Shown: one piece after another, positions 14,715-20,913 of the stretch
How the letters are laid out: the number at the start of each line of letters is the position of its first letter
How positions within the stretch are numbered: the first letter of the stretch is position 1
Origin: a virus
IMG/VR virus record: IMGVR_UViG_3300025324_000024
Span: 1-32,890 of that record
DNA length: 32,890 bases
Reading direction: 5' to 3' (one strand)
The notes under the pieces: model-generated
Seen by the model: only the letters and a program-made list of their open reading frames with translations
What the model was told of the DNA's origin: nothing
Databases searched by the model: none
Program-made: the position numbers and the translations under genes

Positions 14715-16553
14715 TCACGTCTCCTGGGCCAGCCTGTACTCGCTCGGCTTCATATCGAACGTCCATGCCAGCGCGCCTAATACCGTTGTTTGATCCGGGG
14801 GAACGCGAATGATGTACTCACGCGCTGTGGATGGACAAACCACCCGCAGCGCAACCATGCGACCTTCGGGATCGTCTGGAAGCTCAATCGCCAGTAGTTC
14901 ATTCAGCATCTCGGTGCAGCCTACGTGCATCGGCTGAACGGAGCTATCGAGAACCTTCGCCCCGCACGCACGCATGAATGAGCCCCTGCCGTTCAACTCA
15001 TCATACCGCTCAATCAGACAGCGGCGCACTTCAACGTTGCGCTCAGCCAGAATCTCAACAGCGGTAGGCTCTTCAAAATAGTATCGCGCTGGCATCCGGG
15101 TGCCGTGCCATGCAAACAAAGAGGAACCATCTGACCACTTACAAAATGGGCCAGTAGCGTTGTGTGGCCGATTTTGGTCATCCACAGTGAGATCGCGCGG
15201 CCTATCGGAAATCATACAAAACTTCTCGTGCATTATCCTTGGGCCGCCGTGGAGGGAAGCTGCCTCCCAGTGCGCCCACCTTGAGTAATCGATCTCTAGC
15301 TTTGCAATGTTACGGAAAAACGAGATATACGAGTCGTACGCGCTCCACTGATTCCCTCCCTGCCACAGCCTGTAAATTTCATTTGCACACCGGAGCCCAA
15401 AAATGGCATGTCTCTTTAGAAGACCTAGCGCTACGGCCTTAAAATCTCCGGTACGCCACCACGCATTGCGCGTCGCATCGTTCATCGCAGCGTCCGTCGC
15501 CAGGCGCGTCGCAGCGTCCGTCGCCAGGCGCGTCGCAGCGTCCGTCGCCAGGCGCGTCGCAGCGTCCGTCGCCAGGCGCGTCGCAGCGTTCGTCGCCTCG
15601 TTCGTCGCCTCGTCCGTCGCCAGGCGCGTCGCAGCGTTCGTCGCCTCGTTCGTCGCAGCGTCCGTCGCCAGGCGCGTCGCAGCGTCCGTCGCATTGAGCG
15701 TCGCAGCCGCAGCGCGCGTCGCAGCGCGCGTCGCATCGCGCGTCGCATTGAGCGTCGCCTCGAACGTCGCAGCGTCCGTCGCCAGGCGCGTCGCAGCGTC
15801 CGTCGCATTGAGCGTCGCATCGCGCGTCGCAGCGCGCGTCGCAGCGTTCGTCGCCTCTCGCGTCGCCTCTCGCGTCGCATCGAGCGTCGCATTGAGCGTC
15901 GCCTCGAACGTCGCAGCGTCCGTCGCCAGGCGCGTCGCAGCGTCCGTCGCATTGAGCGTCGCATCGCGCGTCGCCTCGCGCGTCGCAGCGCGCGTCGCCT
16001 CGAACGTCGCCTCGAACGTCGCCTCGAACGTCGCATCGTTCATCGCAGCGCGCATCGCCTCGCGCGTCGCCTCGTCCGTCGCCTCGTTCGTCGCAGCGTC
16101 CGTCGCCAGGCGCGTCGCAGCGTCCGTCGCATTGAGCGTCGCAGCGTTCATCGCAGCGCCCGTCGCCAGGCGCGTCGCAGCGCCCGTCGCCAGGCGCGTC
16201 GCAGCGTCCGTCGCCAGGCGCGTCGCAGCGTCCGTCGCCAGGCGCGTCGCAGCGTCCGTCGCCAGGCGCGTCGCAGCGTTCTTTTTCCGAAGCCACCAGA
16301 TTGCGCTGGCAAATCCAGCAGAAAACCGTAGGACAAATGGACTTGACACAAATACGATCCGATGGTCAGGCGGCGGCTCCAACTCAGCAGCTCGATAAAG
16401 CCCCTTCATCGCCTCGCGCGTTACGGCCCGATCTGTATCGTCCATAGGCTTCGTACTCATCGCATTGGCGATCCACTTATCAACCCAGGGCTTCAGTTGC
16501 GCACGATGCGCCGCAGTCAAGGAATACTTCTTCATGCTTTTTTTTCTATCCAT
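14715..16553 (-). CDS. DUF6745-type protein with a 67-unit A-T-x-x tetrapeptide array
   Basis: 612 residues; ATG with GGAGA seven bases upstream. Residues 1-90 (AMSTKPMDDTDRAVTREAMK, then ELEPPPDHRIVFVSSPFVL) form the usual N-terminal block of this family: a 'xLST' helix, then 'EPP..IV...SP'. Residues 94-363 are 67 A-T/M-x-x units with one two-residue slip. Residues 364-612 hold the DUF6745 region: GPFCKWSDG, FAWHGTRMP, NVEVRRCLIERY (about 506-517), YIIRVPPDQTT, ALAWTFDMKPSEY. Family members from bacteria often carry other tetrapeptide arrays (such as xQVx) at the same place. No catalytic residues are known to me. It lies between the terS candidate and terL, behind a 110-aa partner gene. The role is unknown. 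Confidence 0.85.
   Translation of the reverse strand: MDRKKSMKKYSLTAAHRAQLKPWVDKWIANAMSTKPMDDTDRAVTREAMKGLYRAAELEPPPDHRIVFVSSPFVLRFSAGFASAIWWLRKKNAATRLATDAATRLATDAATRLATDAATRLATGAATRLATGAAMNAATLNATDAATRLATDAATNEATDEATREAMRAAMNDATFEATFEATFEATRAATREATRDATLNATDAATRLATDAATFEATLNATLDATREATREATNAATRAATRDATLNATDAATRLATDAATFEATLNATRDATRAATRAAAATLNATDAATRLATDAATNEATNAATRLATDEATNEATNAATRLATDAATRLATDAATRLATDAATRLATDAAMNDATRNAWWRTGDFKAVALGLLKRHAIFGLRCANEIYRLWQGGNQWSAYDSYISFFRNIAKLEIDYSRWAHWEAASLHGGPRIMHEKFCMISDRPRDLTVDDQNRPHNATGPFCKWSDGSSLFAWHGTRMPARYYFEEPTAVEILAERNVEVRRCLIERYDELNGRGSFMRACGAKVLDSSVQPMHVGCTEMLNELLAIELPDDPEGRMVALRVVCPSTAREYIIRVPPDQTTVLGALAWTFDMKPSEYRLAQET
15465..16274 (-). repeat. 12-nt tandem array, 67 units, inside the DUF6745 gene
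   Basis: Every unit has a constant GCGACG (occasionally GCGATG) on the minus strand followed by a variable hexamer drawn from a small set encoding RL, DA, NE, FE, LN, RD, RE, RA. Homogeneous 24-nt pairs (ATRL-ATDA) flank a mixed centre. Period is strict except for one 6-nt insertion (an extra Ala-Ala) near plus-strand 15705. The constant hexamer shows almost no silent variation, which suggests recent expansion or sequence homogenisation. All frames stay open through it, giving false long frames on both strands. Confidence 0.95.
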
Positions 16554-16586
16554 GACAGTCTCTCCGAACAGCCGGTTTAAGTTTTT

Positions 16587-16919
16587 TCAATCCACGACGC
16601 TGCGGAGCGCTTCCGGCGAATACTCGCGCTGAATACGTACTTTATGTTCACCAGGCGAGAGCGTCACCGGCAGGTGCTCCTGATGCGTGAACGTAGCGCC
16701 TTCAATCCGAATGCCGCTCTCAGAAACGTGAACGAACAACCCATCACCGATCTCCAACACTTCGGCGCGCTCCAAATCTTCAGCAGCGAGAGAGTGATGG
16801 TGGCCAGTCGCTTCGCCATACGCCACCGTTCCGTTATCGCGTTTTTTGCGGTCGCCCGCAGGTAGTTCCGCAACTGGCAGAAACATCACATCGCCTTGTC
16901 TGATTGGCAGCCTTTTCAT
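16587..16919 (-). CDS. RQGDV-family protein, partner of the DUF6745 gene
   Basis: 110 residues; the ATG overlaps the TGA of the terS candidate (ATGA). Motifs: LPIRQGDVMFLPV at the start, YGEATGHHHSL in the middle, and HQEHLPVTLSPGEHKVRIQRE with REYSPE at the end. This is a small beta-barrel-like family that I recall encoded beside DUF6745 genes in actinobacteria and other bacteria. The His-rich GHHH and HQEH pieces could bind a metal as in cupins; this is inference. It is followed 33 bases later by the DUF6745 gene, so the two probably travel together as a cassette. Confidence 0.75.
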   Translation of the reverse strand: MKRLPIRQGDVMFLPVAELPAGDRKKRDNGTVAYGEATGHHHSLAAEDLERAEVLEIGDGLFVHVSESGIRIEGATFTHQEHLPVTLSPGEHKVRIQREYSPEALRSVVD

Positions 16920-17377
16920 TTCGATTCTCCTTTATCTTTCTTCAGCCTCTCGGTCAGAAATTGTTCCATGAACTCGCGACCTTTGCAGAGCCGTTCTTCC
17001 ATCTGCTCCTGTTGAGCTGGATCGAAAGAATGCTCAATCGCTTTCCGCTTCGGCGCGATGTAGGCCGCAAGCTCCGAAGCGGCTCGTACACGAGTGTCCG
17101 GCGAAAGCTTCTCCCGCAACGTCCCATAACAACTCTCGCAGGTCCGCATCAAAAGCCTACCCTTCTTATCCATATATTTCGTCTTACCCACACCGCGACA
17201 GACGTTACAGGGCAAGTCTCCATTCACTGCCTGCGCCAAAAACTCAAATGGGTTACAGCCATACTTCTCTGCAGCCGCCTGCACGTCCCACGTCGCTTTG
17301 TTGGGCGTGCCTTTCTTGCGACCGGCGTTGGGTAAGCGCCGCTGGCCCTTCTGAAACGGTTTGCCTCGTTTTTGCAT
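16916..17377 (-). CDS. Terminase small subunit candidate with inserted zinc finger
   Basis: 153 residues; ATG overlaps the TAA of the gene before it (TAATG). The start NAGRKKGTPNKATWDVQAAA is the phage 'GRKxGTPNK' DNA-binding opening seen in small terminases and related packaging proteins. The helical end (TRVRAASELAAYIAPKRKAI) matches the rest of that family. Between them lie two DnaJ-like knuckles, CNVCRGVG (57-64) and CESCYG (80-85), likely holding one zinc. P22 gp3 is of similar length (about 162). Position upstream of terL supports the call, although two genes intervene. It probably recognises the packaging site. Confidence 0.7.
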   Translation of the reverse strand: MQKRGKPFQKGQRRLPNAGRKKGTPNKATWDVQAAAEKYGCNPFEFLAQAVNGDLPCNVCRGVGKTKYMDKKGRLLMRTCESCYGTLREKLSPDTRVRAASELAAYIAPKRKAIEHSFDPAQQEQMEERLCKGREFMEQFLTERLKKDKGESK

Positions 17378-17556
17378 TACGTTGATGCGCTCGGTTTCTG
17401 CGGCCGAAAGCGGCTCCGCACCTTAGCGATAGCTGCATCTCTCTCGGCTTTGGCTGCACTACGAAGAGCCGCAATACACTCCTTCAGCGTGGCATCCAAG
17501 TTGTGCTGGAGGACGACCCGCATATCCTCAACAAGCTGCTGTGCTGGTGTTTCCAT
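17377..17556 (-). CDS. 59-aa helical protein, unknown
   Basis: Recovered between the Gp157-type gene and the terS candidate. ATG at 17554-17556; its TAA (17377-17379) shares a base with the next ATG. Product: METPAQQLVEDMRVVLQHNL, then a charged helix (IAALRSAAKAERDAAIAKV) and a short basic end. It is probably one long amphipathic helix or hairpin, a coiled-coil partner. AAAGGCGG lies about 12 bases upstream, a weak ribosome site. No known family. Confidence 0.6.
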   Translation of the reverse strand: METPAQQLVEDMRVVLQHNLDATLKECIAALRSAAKAERDAAIAKVRSRFRPQKPSAST

Positions 17557-17574
17557 AAACTTTGTTGCCGCCTT

Positions 17575-18315
17575 TCATTCTACTCGTAGGTGCTCCTTTG
17601 TCCGGTTCAGCCGCGCCCCTGGTACCCCCTGCCTTACACATTGGTCGCCTTCCCCAGTTTGCGCCTTCTCCTGCTGCAGGAGTACAGTCTTGATCGCCTC
17701 CAGCATCAGTGTAGCCTCACCATCATACTCGAATTTCCCCTCCAGCCAAGGGCATACCTCGATAATCGTTTGCCACTCCGAGCTGTTCATGCGGATGTGT
17801 ACCTGCTGGTAAGACCGCGGGATTACCTGACGATTGGTGATCTCGACACTGACCGGGTTGGCCTGCCTGCGTATCCGGGAGTAACCTCCCTCCAGCCGCT
17901 TCTGATGAGTCGCCTGAAGAGCGTACAGCGCCGCTGCTTTCACGCGCTCCTGAAGAGCCTCTAGGCGCTTGCGGTACTCGTAAAGACGGGTTTCCTCGGC
18001 TTTGACGCGCTCCTGGGAGCTTGTCAGGTACCGGATGAAGCCGGCGATACTGTCCACTTTCGAGCGTTCGGCGGTGACGTACTGACGGATGGCGAGTTCC
18101 GCGGTTTGGATCTCAGCATCCATCTGCGCCACGGCGTCTGTATCCACCCCAAACTCAAGAGTTTCGCGCCGCTCCAGCGCATCCCCGAGAAGTTGCCCCA
18201 GTTCCACCAGTTCCGTTTCAATGCGGTAGAGGCTCAGCGGATTGACGGGCTCTTTCAGAGCTAGTGCGAGTGCTTCCGCTTGCGGCCTGGCTTTCTCCAT
18301 CGTCGCTTGATCCAT
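17575..18315 (-). CDS. Gp157-type recombination/replication accessory protein
   Basis: 246 residues; ATG with GGGAAGG five bases upstream. Layout matches the siphovirus Gp157 family: LYRIETELVELGQLL near residue 30-44, a long coiled coil about 50-130 (IRQYVTAERSKVDSIAGFI, ERVKAEETRLYEYRKRLEAL), then the beta part VSVEITNRQVIPRSYQQVHI. Family members sit in phage recombination operons next to SSB or RecT-type genes. Here an SSB-like gene is a few genes upstream but no recombinase is seen. The last 60 residues are extra and polar. It overlaps the preceding gene by about 98 bases. Confidence 0.75.
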   Translation of the reverse strand: MDQATMEKARPQAEALALALKEPVNPLSLYRIETELVELGQLLGDALERRETLEFGVDTDAVAQMDAEIQTAELAIRQYVTAERSKVDSIAGFIRYLTSSQERVKAEETRLYEYRKRLEALQERVKAAALYALQATHQKRLEGGYSRIRRQANPVSVEITNRQVIPRSYQQVHIRMNSSEWQTIIEVCPWLEGKFEYDGEATLMLEAIKTVLLQQEKAQTGEGDQCVRQGVPGARLNRTKEHLRVE

Positions 18316-18538
18316 ATTTTCCTTCCCACTTTCCTTTCCAGATCAGGATAATTCCTTCGTCGCCGTCGCGGAAAACAACCTCCGGCACATTGAACAGACC
18401 GGGTTGTATCTCGACCGTCAGATTTCTCGCAGCCACCAGGCCCATGTAGACCTTACCGGTGTGGTCATAGAGTAACGCGCACAACAGTTTGCCGGGTTCC
18501 GCCTCCAGTCTGGGCTCCAACCGTTGATTCAGTTCCAT
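18218..18538 (-). CDS. 106-aa beta-rich protein overlapping the Gp157 gene
   Basis: ATG at 18536-18538 with AAGGA seven bases upstream, overlapping the stop of the MerR gene by ten bases. The folded part (GKLLCALLYDHTGKVYMGLV, IQPGLFNVPEVVFRDGDEG, IILIWKGKWEGKYG) alternates hydrophobic residues as in a small beta-barrel. The last 30 residues (SSDDGESQAASGSTRTSSER) are polar and low-complexity and are encoded inside the start of the next gene in another frame. The well-formed core and ribosome site favour a real gene. Family unknown. Confidence 0.6.
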   Translation of the reverse strand: MELNQRLEPRLEAEPGKLLCALLYDHTGKVYMGLVAARNLTVEIQPGLFNVPEVVFRDGDEGIILIWKGKWEGKYGSSDDGESQAASGSTRTSSERARQSAEPLPH

Positions 18539-18951
18539 TGCTGAATCCTTAACCACAGCGGGGCCACGCTCACCAGCCACAGCGGTCTCACACTGTCCCG
18601 AAAGATTTCCACCACGCGCGTCTCATTCTCCGTGAGTATACACGTCCGCCCGTCCGTCACAACGTACAAATCGTATCCGTTCTTATCGACGTGCAGCGTT
18701 TTCTGTAAATACCTCAATATCCATCGGATCTTCTGCAAGCTGAACCCCTTCCGGCGAAGTTCGGCAATGATCGCGATTTCGAGCACATCCTGTGACTGGT
18801 AGATCCGGCGGTGCCCATTATGGTACGGCGAGACGACTTTGCGTTCTTCCCACCACTGAAGCTGACGAAGGCTGACCTGCACCAGCCGCATGACTTCGTT
18901 CGAGCTGAAGGTGCGCTCCGAAATTTTATGCTCTGCGCCAAACTCCGTCAC
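18529..18951 (-). CDS. MerR-type transcription regulator
   Basis: 140 residues; GTG start overlapping the upstream TGA (GTGA). Residues 14-85 form a MerR winged helix: FSSNEVMRLVQVSLRQLQWW (helix-turn-helix), ERKVVSPYHNGHRRIYQSQD (wing) and a second helix pair ELRRKGFSLQKIRWILRYL. The rest (YDLYVVTDGRTCILTENETR) is a short beta part with no visible effector-binding cysteines. It could switch early to late transcription, since it is encoded midway in the leftward operon. This is inference. It differs from a classic phage repressor, and none of the C1 or Cro type is found. Confidence 0.8.
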   Translation of the reverse strand: MTEFGAEHKISERTFSSNEVMRLVQVSLRQLQWWEERKVVSPYHNGHRRIYQSQDVLEIAIIAELRRKGFSLQKIRWILRYLQKTLHVDKNGYDLYVVTDGRTCILTENETRVVEIFRDSVRPLWLVSVAPLWLRIQQWN

Positions 18952-19274
18952 GCCCGAGCCTCCCGCATATCGTTACAAGCGCACTGGCAGCTTGCCGCTT
19001 TGCCGTAGTGCGGATCCCCGTGCCGGCCGTCAGCGCAGTCCAAGCAGGCGCCCAATCTCAGCCGGAGGCCTTCGAGCGGAAGAATTGCCGCGGCGCCTGC
19101 GCTTTCGGCTGCGGATTTGCTGCTGAACATCTTCCGGCCCTGGTACACGATGAGCCGCGATTTCGGATTGTCCAGCGTGACCACGATCGTCGCGCCCGCG
19201 GGGATTGTCTCAACCCGCTGAAAGTCCGGCAAGTCCCACGCTTTAATCGGTTTCTCAAGAGTTATCGTCGTCAT
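18948..19274 (-). CDS. 108-aa protein with C-terminal cysteine cluster
   Basis: ATG with a strong GGGAGGA four to five bases upstream. Residues 1-52 look like a small beta-barrel (WDLPDFQRVETIPAGATIVV, then SRLIVYQGRKMF), followed by an Ala-rich linker and a cysteine cluster CLDC..HGDPHYG..CQCAC that may bind zinc. Its TGA overlaps the GTG of the MerR gene. No known family; nucleic-acid binding is plausible from the fold pattern and neighbours. Confidence 0.65.
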   Translation of the reverse strand: MTTITLEKPIKAWDLPDFQRVETIPAGATIVVTLDNPKSRLIVYQGRKMFSSKSAAESAGAAAILPLEGLRLRLGACLDCADGRHGDPHYGKAASCQCACNDMREARA

Positions 19275-19362
19275 GATCTCCTCCCAACATCACCAGCACA
19301 ATTACGCACACCGCCACAGCCAGAACGGCTCCCACAATCAGCTGCATGGATTGGTCGTCCAT
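19255..19362 (-). CDS. 35-aa single-helix membrane micropeptide
   Basis: ATG at 19360-19362, two bases after the TAG of the SSB-like gene; TGA at 19255-19257, overlapping the start of the 108-aa gene by 20 bases. The product is a short acidic start (MDDQS), one membrane helix (QLIVGAVLAVAVCVIVLVML) and an acidic tail (GGDHDDDNS). No good ribosome site is seen, but the position right behind the stop allows coupling. It carries the strong ribosome site of the next gene within its own codons. Confidence 0.5.
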   Translation of the reverse strand: MDDQSMQLIVGAVLAVAVCVIVLVMLGGDHDDDNS

Positions 19363-19364
19363 AG

Positions 19365-19952
19365 CTAAAACGGCACGTCGTCGTCACTGACCTGGCTCGG
19401 GTCCCAAGGCTGTTCCTCGACCGGCTTCTGAATTGGAGCAGCCCGGTGATGCTGCTGCACCGCTGGTTCTGGTTTCCGGTCTTTTACCCGCACGTAGCCC
19501 AATGGAGCAAGCGGCGGTGAACCCTTAGGCGATTTCATGACCGCTTGGACATTCGCAAACACCCCACCCTTCCGGCCGGTATTGTGGACAATGCTCAACA
19601 TGCAAGACACGCCGATTACTTGCTCCAAATCGAAGCCCACCAATTCATCGAAAGTGAAGGTCTTACCGCGCCAACTCTGCAAGTGCTTACGGAGTGTGGC
19701 TTTTTCATCCAAAGAGGCCGTGTAGTCCTGCTTCACGATGTAAAGCGAGCCTACTGGCATTTTTAAGTTTTCGCACTCCAACGCCGGCATTTCTTCATCG
19801 ATCTGCCACACCAGGCGCACCATGTGACGCTCGCGGGTTTCTCCGTTGAAAGTGCTGGTCATCTTCCCGAGGTCGATTTCATCCACACATACCGCGCGGA
19901 AAGCGCCCTCGGGGGCTGTCGGAAACTTCTGATCCGGCTGTCGAACTATCAT
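19365..19952 (-). CDS. Single-stranded DNA-binding-like protein with SSB tip
   Basis: 195 residues from the ATG with GGGGAG six bases upstream, overlapping the previous stop (ATGA); longer upstream readings are Arg-rich shadow sequence. The beta-rich core (PTAPEGAFRAVCVDEIDLGK, RHMVRLVWQIDEEMP, WRGKTFTFDELVGFDLEQVI) fits an OB-fold-like phage ssDNA-binding family. A Pro/Gln-rich linker ends in DDDVPF, nearly the bacterial SSB tip DDDIPF that recruits RecO, PriA, exonuclease I and others. It probably coats phage ssDNA and borrows host enzymes. A Gp157-type gene downstream fits a recombination module. Confidence 0.75.
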   Translation of the reverse strand: MIVRQPDQKFPTAPEGAFRAVCVDEIDLGKMTSTFNGETRERHMVRLVWQIDEEMPALECENLKMPVGSLYIVKQDYTASLDEKATLRKHLQSWRGKTFTFDELVGFDLEQVIGVSCMLSIVHNTGRKGGVFANVQAVMKSPKGSPPLAPLGYVRVKDRKPEPAVQQHHRAAPIQKPVEEQPWDPSQVSDDDVPF

Positions 19953-20182
19953 AGTTTGCTCCCCATTCGTTTGGTCTTTCTCAATTCCGCTTTCTCTCGC
20001 CGCCGCGCTGCCGCCGCGTTCTCCGCGCCCAGCTCGTAAACTTGCCGGAACGTCACATCGAACGAGTAGCGCCGCCCCTTCTCTTTCATGCGCACGCCCC
20101 ATGGGTGCAGCTCGATCACGATAGGGCGATTCTTGATTAGCGCGTTCGTCTCACGACGAACGACGCGGGTTATAGTGGTCAT
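19949..20182 (-). CDS. 77-aa conserved phage protein, unknown
   Basis: Starts MTTITRVVRRETNAL at the ATG 20180-20182; the frame is open further upstream but those residues lack coding character. The core LIKNRPIVIELHPWGVRMKE followed by GRRYSFDVTFRQVYELGAEN is a beta hairpin plus helix that I recall in many phage early operons (VxRRETxAxI...GxxxREKGRR). The basic end (RRREKAELRKTKR) may bind nucleic acid. It precedes the SSB-like gene with an ATGA overlap. Confidence 0.7.
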   Translation of the reverse strand: MTTITRVVRRETNALIKNRPIVIELHPWGVRMKEKGRRYSFDVTFRQVYELGAENAAAARRREKAELRKTKRMGSKL

Positions 20183-20241
20183 AAAGTCTCTGCCTACGTC
20201 TCCGCATACTTTGCTCCGAGAACACTCTTGAGGGTGATCGC

Positions 20242-20328
20242 TTAACACCCCTTTCTGGTGATACACTGCAAAAGCACTACCACGAAAAACGCGATCCCGA
20301 TCATGTAAGCAATGGATTGCATGGTCAT
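20242..20328 (-). CDS. 28-aa membrane micropeptide
   Basis: ATG overlaps the stop of the 57-aa gene (ATGA) with GAGGT six bases upstream. The product is a short start (MTMQS), one hydrophobic helix (IAYMIGIAFFVVVLLQCI) and a basic end (TRKGC), the positive-inside pattern of an inner-membrane peptide. It ends at TAA 20242-20244, followed by a 59-base gap before the 77-aa gene. It may interfere with host membrane processes; function not visible. Confidence 0.55.
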   Translation of the reverse strand: MTMQSIAYMIGIAFFVVVLLQCITRKGC

Positions 20329-20506
20329 TTCGCTACCTCAGGTTTATGTGCCCAGTCCGCTACATGGACCCTGGGTTCGAATATGTCAAGCTCACGTAGA
20401 GCCTCCGCTGCCCGTACCACTTTCCCAGCATCCGCTTCGCAGCCGACCGTTATACTCCAGTTGTCATGCAAATAAAGTTCTGCCTCTTGTCGCGTCATTT
20501 CGCTAC
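20324..20506 (-). repeat. Duplicated 13-nt start/stop cassette (20324-20336 and 20494-20506)
   Basis: GTAGCGAAATGAC (minus strand) occurs twice, 170 bases apart. Each copy supplies the last codons and TGA of one gene (ending V-A-K) and the overlapping ATG of the next. The same coupling junction has therefore been copied or maintained in two places. Confidence 0.85.
20325..20498 (-). CDS. 57-aa early protein, unknown
   Basis: ATG at 20496-20498 with AAAGGAGCG upstream, overlapping the previous TGA (ATGA). Product starts MTRQEAELYLHDNWSITVG and has a helix AGKVVRAAEALRELDIF. The composition and helix-strand pattern are those of a small folded alpha/beta protein. Codon use is normal and both junctions are coupled. 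No family recognised. Confidence 0.65.
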   Translation of the reverse strand: MTRQEAELYLHDNWSITVGCEADAGKVVRAAEALRELDIFEPRVHVADWAHKPEVAK

Positions 20507-20794
20507 GCTCCTTTTCTCGAATTCCCTGGCGTTGGCGACCGCTACAGGATGCGCTGTGGCTTTCCAGCCGGCCTGCCGTTCCTCTTCGACTGAAGCGAGC
20601 ACCTGACGGCGGCAGTATTCGTACACGCGACGCCCAACCTCTTCCGCGTCGTCAACGTCGCATTCGGCCTTCTGCGAACAGAAAAAGTCGCGCGATTCGT
20701 AGTTGCCCATATTCATCTTATAGCTGTAGGACCGAGCTACCTCCACCCGGCGGCTGGGTTTTCGCTGTAAACCAAGAAGGCGTTGCCATGTCAT
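20495..20794 (-). CDS. First gene of the leftward operon, conserved early protein
   Basis: 99 residues from the ATG at 20792-20794, which has GGAGG eight bases upstream. The frame also begins at a second ATG (20855-20857) one 63-bp repeat earlier, giving 120 residues. The core RRVEVARSYSYKMNMGNYES, RDFFCSQKAECDVDDAEEVG and RRVYEYCRRQVLASVEEE resembles a phage early family that I recall as 'SRSFSxKxNxGNYES', function unknown, found with recombination genes. Its stop overlaps the next ATG. Expression is likely from the leftward promoter at the 37-bp palindrome. Which start is used is uncertain. Confidence 0.7.
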   Translation of the reverse strand: MTWQRLLGLQRKPSRRVEVARSYSYKMNMGNYESRDFFCSQKAECDVDDAEEVGRRVYEYCRRQVLASVEEERQAGWKATAHPVAVANAREFEKRSVAK

Positions 20795-20859
20795 GACGGC
20801 TACCTCCACCCGGCGGCTGGGCTTTCGCTGTAAACCAAGAAGGCGTTGCCATGTCATGA
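20736..20859 (-). repeat. 63-bp direct tandem duplication at the operon start
   Basis: Copy one begins at 20736 and copy two at 20799; they differ at one base within about 62. Each copy holds the start ATG, 20 codons (MTWQRLLGLQRK...) and a GGAGG near its end, so the duplication puts a ribosome site in front of the second ATG. The length is 21 codons, so the frame is kept. Confidence 0.95.
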
Positions 20860-20862
20860 TTG

Positions 20863-20892
20863 AAGGTACCATATTTATATATTTGTTGTCAA
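20863..20892 (-). promoter_or_regulatory. Leftward early promoter
   Basis: On the minus strand a perfect -35 TTGACA (20892-20887) and a -10 TACCTT (20868-20863) are 18 bases apart. The expected start point is at about 20856, at the first ATG of the leftward operon (20857). The -35 lies within the left half of the palindrome, so a protein bound there would block it. Confidence 0.6.
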
Positions 20893-20913
20893 TACCCTTG
20901 ACTATAAATATAT
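20877..20913. promoter_or_regulatory. 37-bp dyad operator between divergent promoters
   Basis: Arms ATATATTTGTTGTCAA and TTGACTATAAATATAT flank TACCC; 14 of 16 positions are symmetric. The inner arms GTCAA/TTGAC contain both -35 boxes, back to back with five bases between. The adjacent ribbon-helix-helix gene is the likely binder, giving joint control of both operons; this is inference from position and symmetry. Confidence 0.7.

Noticed and set aside
15465-16274. CRISPR array
   Set aside because: Units are 12 nt, coding and without spacers of 25-40 nt; it is a tandem coding repeat.
15403-16398. Long plus-strand frame (331 codons, V-A-x-x repeats) opposite the DUF6745 array, plus two minus-strand frames of 184 and 285 codons
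   Set aside because: The 12-nt period keeps all frames open; only the A-T-x-x frame has conserved domains on both sides and a ribosome site.
17253-17474. 73-codon minus-strand frame
   Set aside because: Overlaps the terS candidate and the 59-aa gene, which fit their neighbours by a TAATG junction.
20151-20207. 18-codon Arg-rich frame on the minus strand with a GGAG site
   Set aside because: It overlaps the 77-aa gene start almost wholly and is too short to judge without conservation.
20312-20593. 93-codon plus-strand frame
   Set aside because: Opposes three coupled small genes; Pro/Ser-rich without character.
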